A stretch of DNA of 64,000 nucleotides, from assembly GCA_963969365.1 (NCBI GenBank), contig OZ017746.1, positions 2,418,001 to 2,482,000 on the forward strand. Reading direction: 5' to 3'. The notes beneath the pieces are model-generated. The model was not told the DNA's origin, did not search any database, and saw nothing but the letters and a program-made list of their open reading frames with translations. The position numbers and the translations under genes are program-made. Below, one piece after another: positions 24,508 to 37,400 of the stretch (position 1 is its first letter; each line of letters opens with the position of its first letter). Source of the DNA: Asterochloris sp. CNOR1 (lineage: Eukaryota > Chlorophyta > Trebouxiophyceae > Trebouxiales > Trebouxiaceae).

Positions 24508-26183
24508 ATGGCCCTGCCTGACACTCCAGAAGACCTGTTTGGCAGTGATCAGGCCAGGAGAGCTGTTGATCGCCTGGCAGCCAGGGATCAGGCCAGACAG
24601 GCTGAGAACTCACGGCGCCAGGAGGACAACAGGTAGGCATTCTGATGTCAGAGCTTCCAGCACTAATGGCAAGGTGAACTGGTGGCAAGGTAAGGGTGAT
24701 GCATGTGTGCTGCTGCAGGGGATGTGCTGCACCAGCAGAATCTGCTGCAGTCTTTCTTGCAGCATTCCGAGAATGGCAGCAGAGTCAGGAGGCCATGCTG
24801 GAGAAGGCGTCTGCCAGGCAGGCATGCCTCCTCACTGCTGGGCATGCCATAACATACTTTTGGATGCCGTGGCTGAGCTGCCAGCAGTGCCGGGTGCAGG
24901 CTGTCCACCGCGGAGCAGGACACTCAAGGACTGGAGCAGCAGCTGGATGATGCTGCCCTGCAGTTAGCAGAGCAGCAGAAGGTGCAGCATGTCTCTGTTG
25001 TTCCTGCTGGCTGACATGTTCCTTGGCACCCATTGTGTATTCCCACGGACAAGTCCACTGGTTTCATGCAGGCAGCAGCTGCAGCAACGTATTACCTGCC
25101 AGCATATGACTTCAGGCAGGTGACTGGCTCCCTTGTGCAGATCAGGCAGGCGCTGGATGATGTCCAAGGCAAGCTGCCAGGCAAGCGCAAGTTCTCCTTT
25201 CGGCGCAAGCCCAGCAGGACTGGCAAGGCTGCTGCTGGAGGCGATGGGGCAGCCAGTGCTGGCATGCCAACACAGCGCCAGCCTGACTCTGCAGAGGCTC
25301 GCAGCACCTCAGATGCACCTGTAGAACAGGTTCATCTTGCTGGGCAGGGACCTGGTGGTGCCAATGTTGCGCCAGAACTGGCACCTAGCAGGTGAGACTC
25401 GTCGTCATGTAGATTGCACTCAGAAGCAGCTGCACGTCCTTGCAAATGCAGCTTCACGAGTCCCTTTTTCATGCAATCCTGTCCCTGGAGCCACTGAGGC
25501 GACTCTGTTCGATAGAGCAGTTCATGGTTTGATATATGTGTCGCTGGCCCAGTTGTCTGTAGATGGTGCACAATGTAGCTCTTGGCTTGCTGCTCTTCAC
25601 AGAAATGTTTCATCGGTCCGCTGCCACAGGCGCCTGCACGGCCTGGTCCTGCAGCAAGTCTGCCTTCGCGAGGCAGATCTTGGCAGCGGCGACTTCAGCC
25701 TCAGCCACCTGGAGCGGTGCACCGTGTGGCTGACAGGGCAGCTCAGGGCGCTGCGCATGCGAGAGCTGCAGGGCTGCACCATTGTGGCTGCTGGTGTCAC
25801 CGGCGCCACGTTCATCGAAGGTGCGTATTACCCTGATCTGCTGGGCTGGCCCTGCATGCTGCTGCTTTGATGATGCTGCAGCTTGCAGCAGCCCTGCATT
25901 TACAAGAGCTTGCCCGCTGCCTGCAGGGGCATGCAAGTGCACCTTTGTGCTGGCCTCTCAGCAAGTGCGGATCCATAGCAGTCAGCACTGTGACTTTTAC
26001 CTGCGTGTGCGCAGCAACCCCATCATTGAGCATTCCTCCAGACTGCGCTTTGCGCCACTGTCAGGTGCTGCACAGGAAGAGGCAGAGGCAGGTGCCATGC
26101 TATCTGAGCAGGGAGAAGCTGAAAGCTGGAGGGCTGTGCAGGACTTTGGCTGGCTGAGGACCACGCCCTCTCCAAACTGGTGA
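24508..26183 (+). CDS. TBCC: Tubulin-folding cofactor C (TBCC)
   Basis: Six exons (24508-24632, 24719-24817, 24900-24981, 25072-25391, 25603-25820, 25927-26183) give 366 residues in phase. The N-terminal part is helical and includes ATYYLPAYDFRQVTGSLVQI, matching the TBCC spectrin-like region, then GKRKFSFRRKP. The C-terminal C-CAP/TBCC beta-helix contains DFSLSHLERCTVWLTGQL, FVLASQQVRIHSSQ, CDFYLRVRSNPIIE and ends DFGWLRTTPSPNW, a very characteristic terminus. The Arg in QQVRIH corresponds to the arginine finger used to trigger GTP hydrolysis by beta-tubulin in the TBCC family. The protein would complete alpha/beta-tubulin dimer release with cofactors D and E in the cytosol. The intron after 24817 needs a GC donor. 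The start at 24508 was preferred because the frame upstream is blocked. Confidence 0.92.
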
Positions 26184-26720
26184 GAGATCCATGTGCGAGT
26201 ATAGGTATGGACCCCATGACGAGACAGCGCTGGTAAACAGGGAGGAGTCCCTATATAGCCAGTGATGTCTCACATCCTGCTGTGACACACCGCAGGACCA
26301 TCCTGCCAGAAGCAGAGAGACTGGACTTTCCCCCAGCACCCAGCGGGCCCTGAGATCTCTGGTTTATCAATAAATTTGATTTGTACTTGATCATGCATTC
26401 AAGGCAGGAACTTTTATACACAAGAGTGGGCCTTGGCAATATCTCATAACATGGGCAGAAAGGGCTGACATCGAAACAAATTGCTGTGCAAGCAGGGTTG
26501 CTGATAGAGACAACATCAGGACTAGAGACTAGGAACAAGACGCAGGCACTGCTCCTGTGGCAGAAGACACCGTCACTGCAGCTGGCCATGCGGGGGATCG
26601 TTGCTCTATGTATAAGCAAAGCTGAATGGCCTGGTAAAAGCCCTTGCTGTTTATGTTCGGCCAACTTGGCAAGAGGAAATGTCTGGCGTCCCTCATTGAG
26701 ACCTCAAACATGGCAGCAGC
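26184..26720. other. Intergenic, between convergent TBCC and an unknown gene
   Basis: This is AT-richer than the surroundings, as expected for two 3' untranslated regions meeting. The open frames present on either strand have no splice support or recognisable content. No repeat or RNA gene was seen. Confidence 0.45.
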
Positions 26721-28273
26721 TCACTGCTGGGTGTCCATTGGACTGCCAGCCCTTTCAATGGTGTTGGCTGAGCTGCCTGCAGCTGCTGGATTGGCAGGCT
26801 GCGCAGGACCGAACACCAGGCGCGTGCACCCCTGCCCCGAGACCCTGCCCCCCACCACGACGCTCATGCCTGGGCCCAGGCGCCTTGCACCTGCAAGATA
26901 CTCGCCAGGGTGGCTCATCAAGCTTTGCAGGGAGTGTGCCCATCATGCGCAAGCAATGTGCGCATCAGGAACATGCCACAACCAAGGAGCTGGGTGTCAC
27001 GCAGAAGCTGCACATGAACAAAGCAGTGCGGATCCTCCTCACAGACATGCTGGCGTGCCCAGCCGCCAGGCCACAGTGTGCATGCCACCTGACGCACAAG
27101 AGCATGCAGCACATGGCCACACTGCACTGTGCTCACCAGCACCCTGCCCAGGGGCAGGCGCCTCCTGAGTGGCCGTGCGAAGGTCGTGGCGTAGGCCGCG
27201 CTGCCTCTCAGCCAGCCTGTCAGCCTGGGCAGCCTGTGCCACCTGCGCGTTCAGCTGCTGCAGGCCTGTGCGCTTGCTGGGGCTGCTGAGCATTTTGAAA
27301 GGGCGGAAGGTGTGCTGGCCTGCCGGCTGCGCTGAGGGACGGCGCTGGGTGGGGGACCGCACCATGCGCGACTCGGCCTGACGCCCGCACACTGCGTGCA
27401 GCATGGGCGAGGCAGCCATGCGGGGGCTGCCAGGAGGGCTTGTCTGCATGGAGCCTGCCTGCACGCCTGGGATAGCTGCAAGGGCAGCAGCAACTCCTGC
27501 ACCTGCACAGCCAGATGCAGGTCTGCAGGGCTGTGTCTTGGTCTGCCATGGCTGCAGCATGTGCGCAGAGGCTGCGTGACAGACATAAAAGTCAACTTGC
27601 AGGGGGCGCACTCTGCCAGAGGCCCTCACCTGCCGGTGTCATCCTGAAGCTGCCAGTGCCCAAGCGCTGCATGCTGCCGCTGCCTGCAGTCCTGCAGGGT
27701 GGGCCGGAATGTAAACTGTTGCCAGATCATGCAGCAGCACACCAGCCCTTGTATTGCCTTCAGGATGTATGCTTGCAGGGGCACGCCTCACCTTGGGGTC
27801 TGAAGGGATCCCTCTGCATGCTGTGTGCCGGTGTGGGATGTGTGAAGGGGCAATGGGAGGTCCACTTCGTGGGTGGGCGGAGCTTGCCTGCTCCTCTTGG
27901 CCTCAATCTCGGGGCCGATCGCATCTGCAGCAGGGGAGCCCTTAGGTCGGCAATCTAAAGCCATGCATGGGACGCGGGGTCAAGGCCTCTTGCCCTTCGT
28001 GAAGTCTGAGTCACCTGAGTGCGGCTGACGGGCCTGCATGCCCGGGCTGCTGCCGTTGTGGAGGTCGTCCAGATGCCTCTTGCAGTGGGTCTTAGATGGT
28101 CCTGCAAGGCCAGCAGGGCTACTTGCACACACTGAGCATTGAGGCTGGGCTCCTTGACCAACCCTGCCATGGCTTCTGCAAAGTGCCTGCGTTCATACTG
28201 CCCACCTCTGAGCTCAAGCCCTGGTGTCTGATGATAAAAACTGAGCTCCAGGCCAGGAGAACGGGTCATTGGT
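26721..28273 (-). CDS. Unrecognised gene, partly resolved exon structure
   Basis: At least three stretches look coding. The N-terminal exon at about 28273-28120 begins MTRSPGLELSFYHQT and continues as a helical stretch ending near VALLALQ. A large exon at about 27540-27130 contains RPFKMLSSPSKRTGLQQLNA, then an Ala/Gln/Arg-rich helix. The last exon, about 26907-26721, reads RRLGPGMSVVVGGRVSG and stops after a short Ala/Pro/Ser tail. The last two join in phase (GGT GCT G|GT GCA). Between them and the first exon lie further short candidate exons (near 27930-27890, 27770-27720 and 27690-27640) that I could not chain with confidence. No family was recognised. The mixture of a short ordered start and basic, low-complexity middle suggests a regulatory or scaffold protein, but this is a guess. 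Confidence 0.4.
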
Positions 28274-28468
28274 GAGGGAAAGCTTACGTGGAACTGTTGT
28301 GACGGAGCTTGCCAGCAAGGGCTGGCAGCAGATGCAGCAACGAACACAACGGCGTTGTTGATCAATTGAACAATCCATGAACCGAGGGCTTAGCTGAAAT
28401 TAGCTGACCTTTGACTTTGACTTCATGCCAACAGGCCCTATTCGTTATCTGGAAGGAGCCTTCCTACA

Positions 28469-31400
28469 ATGCGCAATGAGGTGGGCGGACACCTCCAGCT
28501 CTTGCACGCCTTCTGTGGGAAGCATGTGCTCACGCAGCAGTCTAATGGGCCAGTACCCTGCAGGCTTGTCTGGTGGTGGCCCCAGAGCTTTCTGGGTGGC
28601 TGGAAAAGCGAGGTTTGCATCCATCTGTCACAAAAGCTTGCTCCAGGTGATATGCCCAGCTGACAGGCATCCTGTTGCTGCAGGGTCTGGTTTCGTGAAG
28701 TGGGCAAAGAGGTTCTTTGTGCTCAAGGTGAAATTCCTGCATATAGTGTTTGTTTAAGCAGCAGAGTGCTTGATGCAGCTGTCAAGGGCCATGTTGTATG
28801 CTGTGGGCACATGATGCAAAACAGGTCCTGTGCTTTCCCCCCATCCTGAGCCAGCAGATGTTTCTGCCATCCGCTGTGGGCAACTCACCGCTGTAGCGAG
28901 CCACCCAGGCAGTCCAGATACACAGCCCTTGGCAACCCTTCAACTTCCGTGGCAGGGCACTTACCTGTACTACCTGAAGGACCTGACCTCCCACCAGCTG
29001 AAGGGCGTGGTGCCGCTGGAGCATGCAAAGGTTGAGGCCGCCAAGGACCAGACGAGTGCCAGCCGCCATCTCATCAAGATTTGGGTCAGCAACACATTCG
29101 TGCGGGTGGTTCAGCAGAGGCGGTATGTGCTGTCGGCGCCGACTGTGCAGATCCAGGTACAGCCATGCCTCCCTGACGCGCCAGCTTCGCCGGCATGCTG
29201 AGTACAGCTGCATTGAGGCATGTCGCTCTAATCTCTCTGCTGTCAGCTGCCATGCCCAGCATCTCTGCCCGCAGGCAGCCTGGGTCACCTTACTGTGGCA
29301 CGCCTCCATCCCGCGGCCCATCCTGCTGGCACAGCTGCATGAGACTGGACGCCTGCAGGCGCTGCTCAACAGCTACCGCATCGCAGCTGCCACTGACCCC
29401 ATGCTCCAGCTGGCTCGTGATGTGAGCTGCAAACCTGTTCCCGTTTCTGACGCAGAACTTGCGGACGACATGCATGCTCTGCAAAGGCAAGCTGCTGTCT
29501 TGAGCAGAAGGCATAGAAAGCCTCAGCTTGGCATCTGAAAGACATCGTCAGCGCATGGCTCTATGCCTGTCATGCTGTTGTGCACTTCCGAGACCATGCC
29601 AGTGCATTGCAGCTGCCCTCCCTCATATGCTGCCTCCGTACAGGCCAGCAGTGCAGCTGCTCACAAGCAGGCGCAAGAAGCAGGGGAGGCAGCTGTTGGA
29701 GTGCCAGACCTGGGACCTCTGGCACGACATCCAGAGGATGGACCTGCACAGCAGGGCAGCATCGAGAAAGATCAAGCCCTCCAGACTCAGCAGGCCTCTC
29801 CAGCAGTGGCAGAGCAGGACGCGATTGGCGTTCCACAGCTGCACCCGCAGCCGTCTGCTGTGCAGTCGACCCTGCATAACCTGCCGTGGCCAGCTCGTGA
29901 CGGGCAGGGCAGCCTGGCGCCCCACAAAGCCATTGCCTGGGCAGATGATCAGGAGCCACAGAAGCCCCCAGCGCCGGTGAAGCGCACCAGCACCCTGAGG
30001 CGCCTGCAGAGCAGCCTCATGGGGGCATCAGGCAGAAGGTCCAGGGATGAGGTCAGCTGTGACAACTAGTTTACTTTTTACAGACCCCAATCTGCCTGCT
30101 GACCGACTGAAGCTGAGGGCCGGTCTGCATCCTCACCTGTCCCGCTTTAGCTAAGGTCAGCCCCCGCTTATGCACAACAGCATCACTCTGCAGGGGCGTG
30201 ACGTCGCTCATGTGCCTGTGCTGCAGGCGGCAGCCCTGCCCAGGCTTGATGCTGGATTTGGTTTCCTCAGTGCGCCGGTCGTGGAGCAGGCACCTGTGGC
30301 GCAGGCACCTGTCATGGGCAGCCTTGCTCAGCCGGCGCAACCCGCTATTGTGGCTGCAGAGGACACGCAGCAGGCATCACCAGCCAGCAGGCAGGCATTG
30401 CCAGGGGCACCTGCTGAGCCTGCAGACCCACAACATAGCCCGTCAGGCCTGCGCACTGCTGTGCCAGAGGCTGCAGTTGGCAGTAAAGTGCCTGCCCTGG
30501 CACCAGCTAGGGTGGACCACAATGGCGCACCTGCTGAAGAGCCTGCCTGGATGCCACTTGTCGTGGACTTTGGCGGTGTGCAACATTCACAGGCTAACCC
30601 TGGCTCGTGCGCAGGCAGCGAGCAGGCTGCGTTGTTGAGGAGTCAGGTGCGTGTGTGCATCCCTCAAAGGAGGAGGTCTCTTGCTTTGCAGCGGCAGCAG
30701 CGCGTCAGTGTCAGGTCACAAGTACAGTGCTTTGCTGTGGAGAGGGAGGAAGCACCCCCAGGCAATGCCAGTGCCCCTCGAAGATGCCAGTCCCGACACA
30801 TTCGTCTTCTGGTGCTCCAACATGGTTTGCTCCTCACGTTCCAATGGCTGCTCATGCCAGATGTCATGGCCGTGCGTTCCTGCAGGGGCTGCAGCGGCGC
30901 CGCCAGGCAGCGCTGGACCGGGTGAAAAGTGCTCTTGCCTCGCCCATCCACCAGCAGCAGGTGCAGCACACAGCGGGCAGCGCCAGCTGGCGAGCCCCAG
31001 CCGATACCAGCCGGCTGCAGCGCAGGCCCTCGCCTGAGGGCAGACCAGGTCTGCCTGGCTTCCGGCTCAGCACACGGGCGCCCGAAGCTTCCCGCTCTGC
31101 CAGCCCCCAAGCGCAGGGCCAGGGTGTCAGCGTCCCCCCAGCTGGGGGCGACGGGCGCCCGACTGCAGCGCAGCAGGCCAGCAGGCGTCCTCCTGTGGCG
31201 CTGGAGTGGGCAGCAGGCTGGGGCAGGCAGCAGCTGGAGGCAGGCCAGCAGGCTGCTGCCCAGGAAGCACCCTGGGGACAGGGGTCCCTGAGGCTGCAGG
31301 TTCAGCCCTCGGCCTACGTCCCGCCATTGCCGCAGAAGGGGCAAGGGCAGGAGCAGCCTTTCCCATACTCCCCTCCGTGGCAGCAGGAGGAGGGGGCCCA

Positions 31401-34400
31401 GGCTGAGGGGCTTGTCGGAGCTGGTCCCCTGCAGGGCTTGCCTGGAGGCGGCCTGTTTGGCTGGCAACAGTCAGGCAGCCCTCACAGCCTGCAGCCACAG
31501 CCGTCAACTCTGCAGCAGCTGATCATGCATCAGGCTGCCACCATGCAGGTGAGGTCAGCAGTGCAGTGGCATCTGTATGACCGCGCTTCTGCTTTTTTGG
31601 CAGCATGGCTGCAGCGCTTCCTACGCTAAGCTGTCATTGCACCCCATCTCAGCCAGGCTCGGGTCTGCCTCCTGCACTTTACTGATGAGGCAACATAGTG
31701 TGAGGCCCCAGAGAATGTTGGTGAAGGTTGGTGTGGACGCTCCTCAGATGTCACAGATCTGGGCAAGCACCCAAGCAATTGCTGCTCATCACCCAGCTTC
31801 GCATTTCATTGCATTTCGATGTTGCTGAGCATGCTCTTGTGCATCCTGCTGCAGGAGCTGGAGCGCACAGCTGCCATGGCACATGCTCAGCACCAGTCAG
31901 AGCAGGCCGAGCTCAGCCGGCAGAAGGTGCCGTTGCCTCGCTCAGGCAGCCCCTCCCCGGCAAGCAGGCTGCTCAGGATGGCAGTGCCGGGCCCCACAGC
32001 CTTGGCCATGCAGGCGCAGCAGCAGCTGCTGCCGCAGCTCTCGCGGCGGGTGTCTGACCTGCGCAGACATCCTAGGCAGCGGGGGGCATTGCTGCACTCT
32101 CAGCGCTCTGGCAGCCTGCAGCGCAAGAGCCTGGGCCAGCCCTGTCAGCAGGAGATGCAGGAGGTGCCTGCTCAGGCGCAAGGCAGCCTGCAGATGGTGC
32201 CTGAGGCTGCAGACCAGCTTCTGCAGCAGCAGCAGCATGCCACGGCGAGGGAGCAACTGTCAGCACCAGCGACAGGTGGAGAGGGGCACAGCCAGGAGGG
32301 CTTGGGGGAGCAGCAGGGGCTGCCAGCAGCAGGCCCCCAAGACCGCCCCACCTGGCACCAAGCAAGTCGATCCAGGGCCCCTAGTGGGCGGTTCGCAGCT
32401 GGCATGGCAGTCGCAGATCTTGAAACGCATGGCCATTCGACACAGCTGGCAGGAGTGTTCACCAGCAAGCCAGTATCCAAGCAAGTGCAGACCCATCTCA
32501 AGGCAGCAGCAGCTTCGACCCAAGCTGGCGGGGCAGGGCAGGCGCCTGCTGGGGCGCAGGTGCAGGGTTCAGACAGCGCGGAGGACACCAGGCTGGATGG
32601 CACGCTGGCTGACTGGAGCCAGGACCGGGGGCAGAGCATGCCTGTCAAGTTGCGCCGGCAGGACAGCCTGCAGCAGCAGAAGCTGCGCCTCCAGCGGCAG
32701 GAGCGGGCCATGCGGGTGAGAGTCTTGCAAACCTTAACTGTATATCAGCCATCTGCTCCCAGCTAGGTGTGTGAGCGGGTGCAGATGGCTGCCATATTAT
32801 CTGCCTGGCAGGGAACAGAGGCTTGATGCTGCAGTCCTGTGTCGGGTTTGTCCATTCTTGGATGAGAAGCGCCACCCTATTGGCAGCCTTGGGGCCCTAT
32901 GCGGTGCAGCAGCTGCAAGCCCAGGTCCAGAATTGGGTTTGTTCACAGCTGATGGCACCCCTCCCCAGACAGTGGCTTGTGCGTCTTGCTGCAGGGGCTG
33001 CAAGCCCGGTTCCTCCATCATTCCCATTGTCAGGAGTTTGTAATGGAGTCCTTGTTTGCGCTGACCTCTGGCAGCTGGTGCCCCGTCTCAGTCAGTGCCT
33101 CACCCTGCGATTGAAGCAGTGAAAAGCAACGGCATCACTTGAGTCATCACGGCTTGTAAGCACTGCTGCAGGACGTGCAGGCTCAGGTGCAGCAGCTGGT
33201 GCAGTCCCAGCAGAGCCTGCTAGCACAGGTGGCTGCCCAGTCCACTGCCCAGCAATCCCCGACCCCAGCAGGTCTCCCTGATACACAGCGGCACCAGCAG
33301 CAGCTGGACAGCCTGCAGGCGCAGCAGGCCCTGCTGGACCAGCAGGGCGCTGCAGTGGAGGCTCTGCAGGCAGAGGTGCTGCAGGCACAGCGCGAGGCTC
33401 AGGCGTCTGTGCAGGCCACAGCTGCACAGCAAGCTGGCCTGGTGGGTCAGATGGGGCAGCCCAGTGCAGGAGCAGCCCCAGCATGGGCTGCTGATTGCCA
33501 GCAGGCAGAGCCTGGCCATGCAGCAGTGCAGGGGGGTGCTGGGCCTCATCGTGTGTCCCTGCAGGAGGTGAGATGACACCTGCCTGGACCTCACACATGC
33601 GCTGAAGCAGCCTGGGCGACCTGAGTCATGGCAGAGCTGCCAAGCAGAGCACACCACTGGGTGGATGTCAAGCGGCTGACTGTGATCGCTGAATTGCGTA
33701 CCAGACACATTAGAAGGGCTGAGATGCCACGCACCCTTGCAGCGCAGGGCATCAGGACCTCTTACTTGTCTGCTTGACTGGCATCACAAGTCAATGTGCC
33801 AGCATGCTGCCCGAACTTGGGTCCCTGTCACACAGCTGAGGCTGCACAGGGCAGTCCTTGCACTGCCTCTTTCATCACAAGCGAGCCTGTGCAGTCATGG
33901 TGCTGGGTCCAGGTCAGTGTCAAAACTCAGCCCCAGAACGCTCTGTGTTTTTCCTCCTGCAGAGCCCGTCACTTGCACAGCTTCAGGAATATGCCCAGGC
34001 GGTGCTGCTGCAGCAGGAGTTGCGCCAGCAGCAGCAGCTGATTGCTCAGCAGCGCGAGGCAGTGGAGCGGCTGCAGGCCCAGCTGCTGCAGGCTCAGCAT
34101 TCGGACGCCAGTCTTGCGGCCCCTGCCTGGGCCGGCCCTCGGGAGCCTGGCCAGGGCCAGCAGGATGCAGCTGGTGTGGGTGGACAGGGAACTGGAGCTG
34201 GCAAGCAGCCCGCTTGGGAGCCTGCCGGGGTGGAGGCCGCCCGGCCTGAGCTGCAGGAGCATGGTCAGGCATTGGAGGCTGGAGCCGTTCAGGAGGCCTC
34301 CGTCGATCAGGCCCCTGCAGATGTGCCACCTGGGGAGGCCGTAGCCTCAGGGCCCACCCCTGCAGGTGGCCCGCATCGCACAGCCCCCAGGGTGTGGCGG

Positions 34401-37400
34401 CCGCCAAATGCTGCAGGCGGCGTTCCCAAGCAGCCGCCGCTGCCTCCTAAGCCGCGGTGGCGGCAGTCAGCCCCTGTTGGGGTCAGCCTGCAGGGCGCTG
34501 ATGCTGTGGCAAGGGAGGCGGGGCACCAGCCACCTGCCCTGGTGCGGCAGGGGGGGGAGAGCTTGGCAGCACGGACCGCCAGGCTGTCTGTGCAGAACAG
34601 CTCGGACGCAGGGCTGGCTGGGACGTCTGCAGCAGGAGCAGGGTGCCCGGGGGAAGCGCGCATGGCACAGCGGCCGGCCCGCTGCAGCAGGACAGAGGGG
34701 CTGGCGCAGCTGTGGGACAGATGTGAGGCAGGCAGTGAGGAGCCTGACAGCCGGCACCTGAGCGGCAGCAGTACAGCCGTGCCAGGCAAGGTGGCAGCGC
34801 TGCTGCAGCAATTTGACTCCCCGCAGGAGGCAGAGGTTGTGGACGTGAGGCCCAGGGGCCTGTCTTGGGAGCGGGCAGCACCCACGTGAGCAGCCAGGCA
34901 AACTGCTCACCTGCTAGTTTGGCTGTCAGAACACGCATTGGTCACCTTCTGCAGTGGCACCCTGCCAAGAGGCTCTTGCACTGCCTGCAAGCCCACAGCG
35001 GCCTGGGCCAGCGCACAGTCCTGCCTGAGTTGCCTTGACACCGGTGCTTTCTGCAAGATGTCAATTTCTGCTTAGTCAGTGCTTCAGTTCTGGGCTGGAT
35101 TCCGGCGGCTATGCTGCGCTCTGCAGCTGCTCCTGGTGTCTTGTTCAGAGCAACCAACTGAATGCTGAGATTTGCTGACATTTGCAGGCATGCTCGTATC
35201 CATACCATCAGCCCTAACAAGTGGCGTGGGGCAGGGCGGCCGTCAGCAGGCAGGCCATGTTCAAATGACACTTCTGAGGGCCTTGTGAGACCTGAGGCAA
35301 TAACCCCACAGTTCTTGCCTGGCAGGCGCAGCTTTGTGGCGCCTGCACATGGTGAGGTGCAGCTGGAGCTGCGCGCTCCGTCAACATGCTGTGTTGTGCA
35401 CTCTGCGGCCTGTAGCAGCTGTCGGCCGGCTGCAGCTTCTCCTGCATTGGAAGCAAACACTCCTGCACCATTTTCAATTACACTCCAGTGGGCCTCACTG
35501 GGCAAAATCCTCGTCCTGCAGAGGAGCTGCAGCAGCAGCAGCCTAGCAGGCCGCCACAGGCATCTAGCGGGGCAGGCGGCCTGCGTCCGGCCAAGGCTGT
35601 GCAGCGGTTCAGCTTGGCCAGCCTCGGCAGTGTGCTGCGGCAGCGTGTCGGCCATGCTCAGCCCCGCAGAGCCAGTGAGGCGTCAGCAGGGTCCAGGGGC
35701 ACTGCAGAGGGTGACAGCAGGCCAGCCCAGCCATCATCAAGGCCACGCGTCAGGTGTGCCCCTGCATGGCCCCAGTGGCTGTGGGTCACCGTGTGCCCCC
35801 AGCCATTTGTCATGTGTCCTGCCTGCCTTCTGCTTGATGGGGTGTGCAGCTCAGAATTGCAGTGACAGCGGGTCAGAGATTGCATGGTTGCTGCAGATCG
35901 CTGGGCGGCACCAGCAGCAGGCTGGCCAATGCTGATCTTGAGGCACAGTTAGCAGCAGCAGTGCAGCGGCGAGCTGGGCAACTGCAGCAACAGGACTCAG
36001 CTGGCACCTGCACTGCAGAGCATGCAGGGCAGTTGGCAGCAGGCGACACTGATGCCTCGCCTGCAGCTGTGCACCGGCAGAGCGGGCAGGCAGCACGCAT
36101 GAGTGGTGCTGTGCAGCCTCAAGGAGATGGGGGCACCCCTGGCAGCAGGGTTGGCAGGCCAGCACCGCCGGCACCCCCTCCGCCACCAAGGCCACCAGGC
36201 AGGAGCTTGAAGATGCCAGGCACTGCTGTGATGTGCTCAGGTCATGAACATGCAGGGTGCTCGCGACAGGGAGCTCATGCCTCCACCACCACGGCCATCA
36301 GGCGGGTGCTCACTGGTCAGAAGGCGGTGCACCATGTGATCTTTTCAGGTCATGTACAGGCACACTTTCAAGAAGGGGGGTCTGAGGTGTCCCATGTCCT
36401 GAGCTTCCACTGGCCTGCTCTGGCTTGCACAGTGTGACCTTGCCTGCATGTCTGCAGGGCGAGCGGCCAATGGCCGATACAGAGGGACTCCAGCGCAGCC
36501 ACGAAGGTCTAGTGCTGTTGGAGCGCTGTTGGCGGCAGCTGCCGCTTCAGCAGCAGTGCAGCTGAGGGAGGGCCAGGCAGCGGAACTGGCGGCATCTCCA
36601 GAGGTCCAGAGTGTCCCGCCAGAGGAGCCAGGCGGCGCCCACGCATCCACTGTGTCAGGCAGGAGCAGCGTGTCTGGCGCTCACCTGTTGAGTCGCCTGG
36701 TGCATAGACACAGGGGCAGCTTGCCTCTGTCCCCGGCGCAGCATGCTGACAGACGCAGCAGCGCCATGGGCAAGGGCAAGACGCCGCTGCAGCTGCCTCC
36801 AGTCACAGAGCAGGCGCCTCAGTCTCTGCCAGCAGTCATGCAGCCGCTGCCTCTCAGCAATGTGCAGGGCAGGGGGTCCAGCACTGTTGGCTCCCCTGAG
36901 CATGGGCAGCCTGCAGACCAGCAGCAGCCACACCGCCAGCCCAGCATGCTGCGAGCCTCACTGCTGCGCCTGACCAGCGGGACAGGGCAGCATGCAAGCC
37001 TCTCCGGAGACCGGTGCAGCCTGGGCTCAGTGCAGCGTGCAGGCCTCCCTGTAGGCCGGTGCAGCCTGGGCTCCAGCGGGACCCCCTGGCAGGCACCCAG
37101 AGACTCACGAGCCAAGCCTGCTTCGAGCAGCCCTCAGACGTGGCAGCTGCCCCAGCCTGTGCCGGCCCCTGAAGGGCAGCCAGGGGCACCTGGCAGTTCC
37201 TCCCAGAGGGCTGCTGAGGAGCCTGCCTCCTGGTTGGCTGCACATCTGCCGGGGGAGCAGCCCCAGGCCCCAGCAGACCAGAAGTGGATCGAGCAGCAGC
37301 TAGCTCTGCTGGAGGTCTTGAACCCTGCCTTACCTTCACAGCAAGAGCTGCATGGGGGCCGCCTGTCGGCCAGGCTCTCAGCAGGTGCACGCAGCTCTGC

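Noticed and set aside
30692-30714. 23-base micro-exon in the PH gene (reading RQQRVSV)
   Set aside because: Including it breaks the phase into the following large exon; skipping it keeps the frame.
30664-31467. 267-codon minus-strand open frame
   Set aside because: Antisense of the Gln/Pro-rich exon 30886-31548 of the PH gene; composition (Leu, Pro, Arg, Cys) is what complementing such an exon produces.
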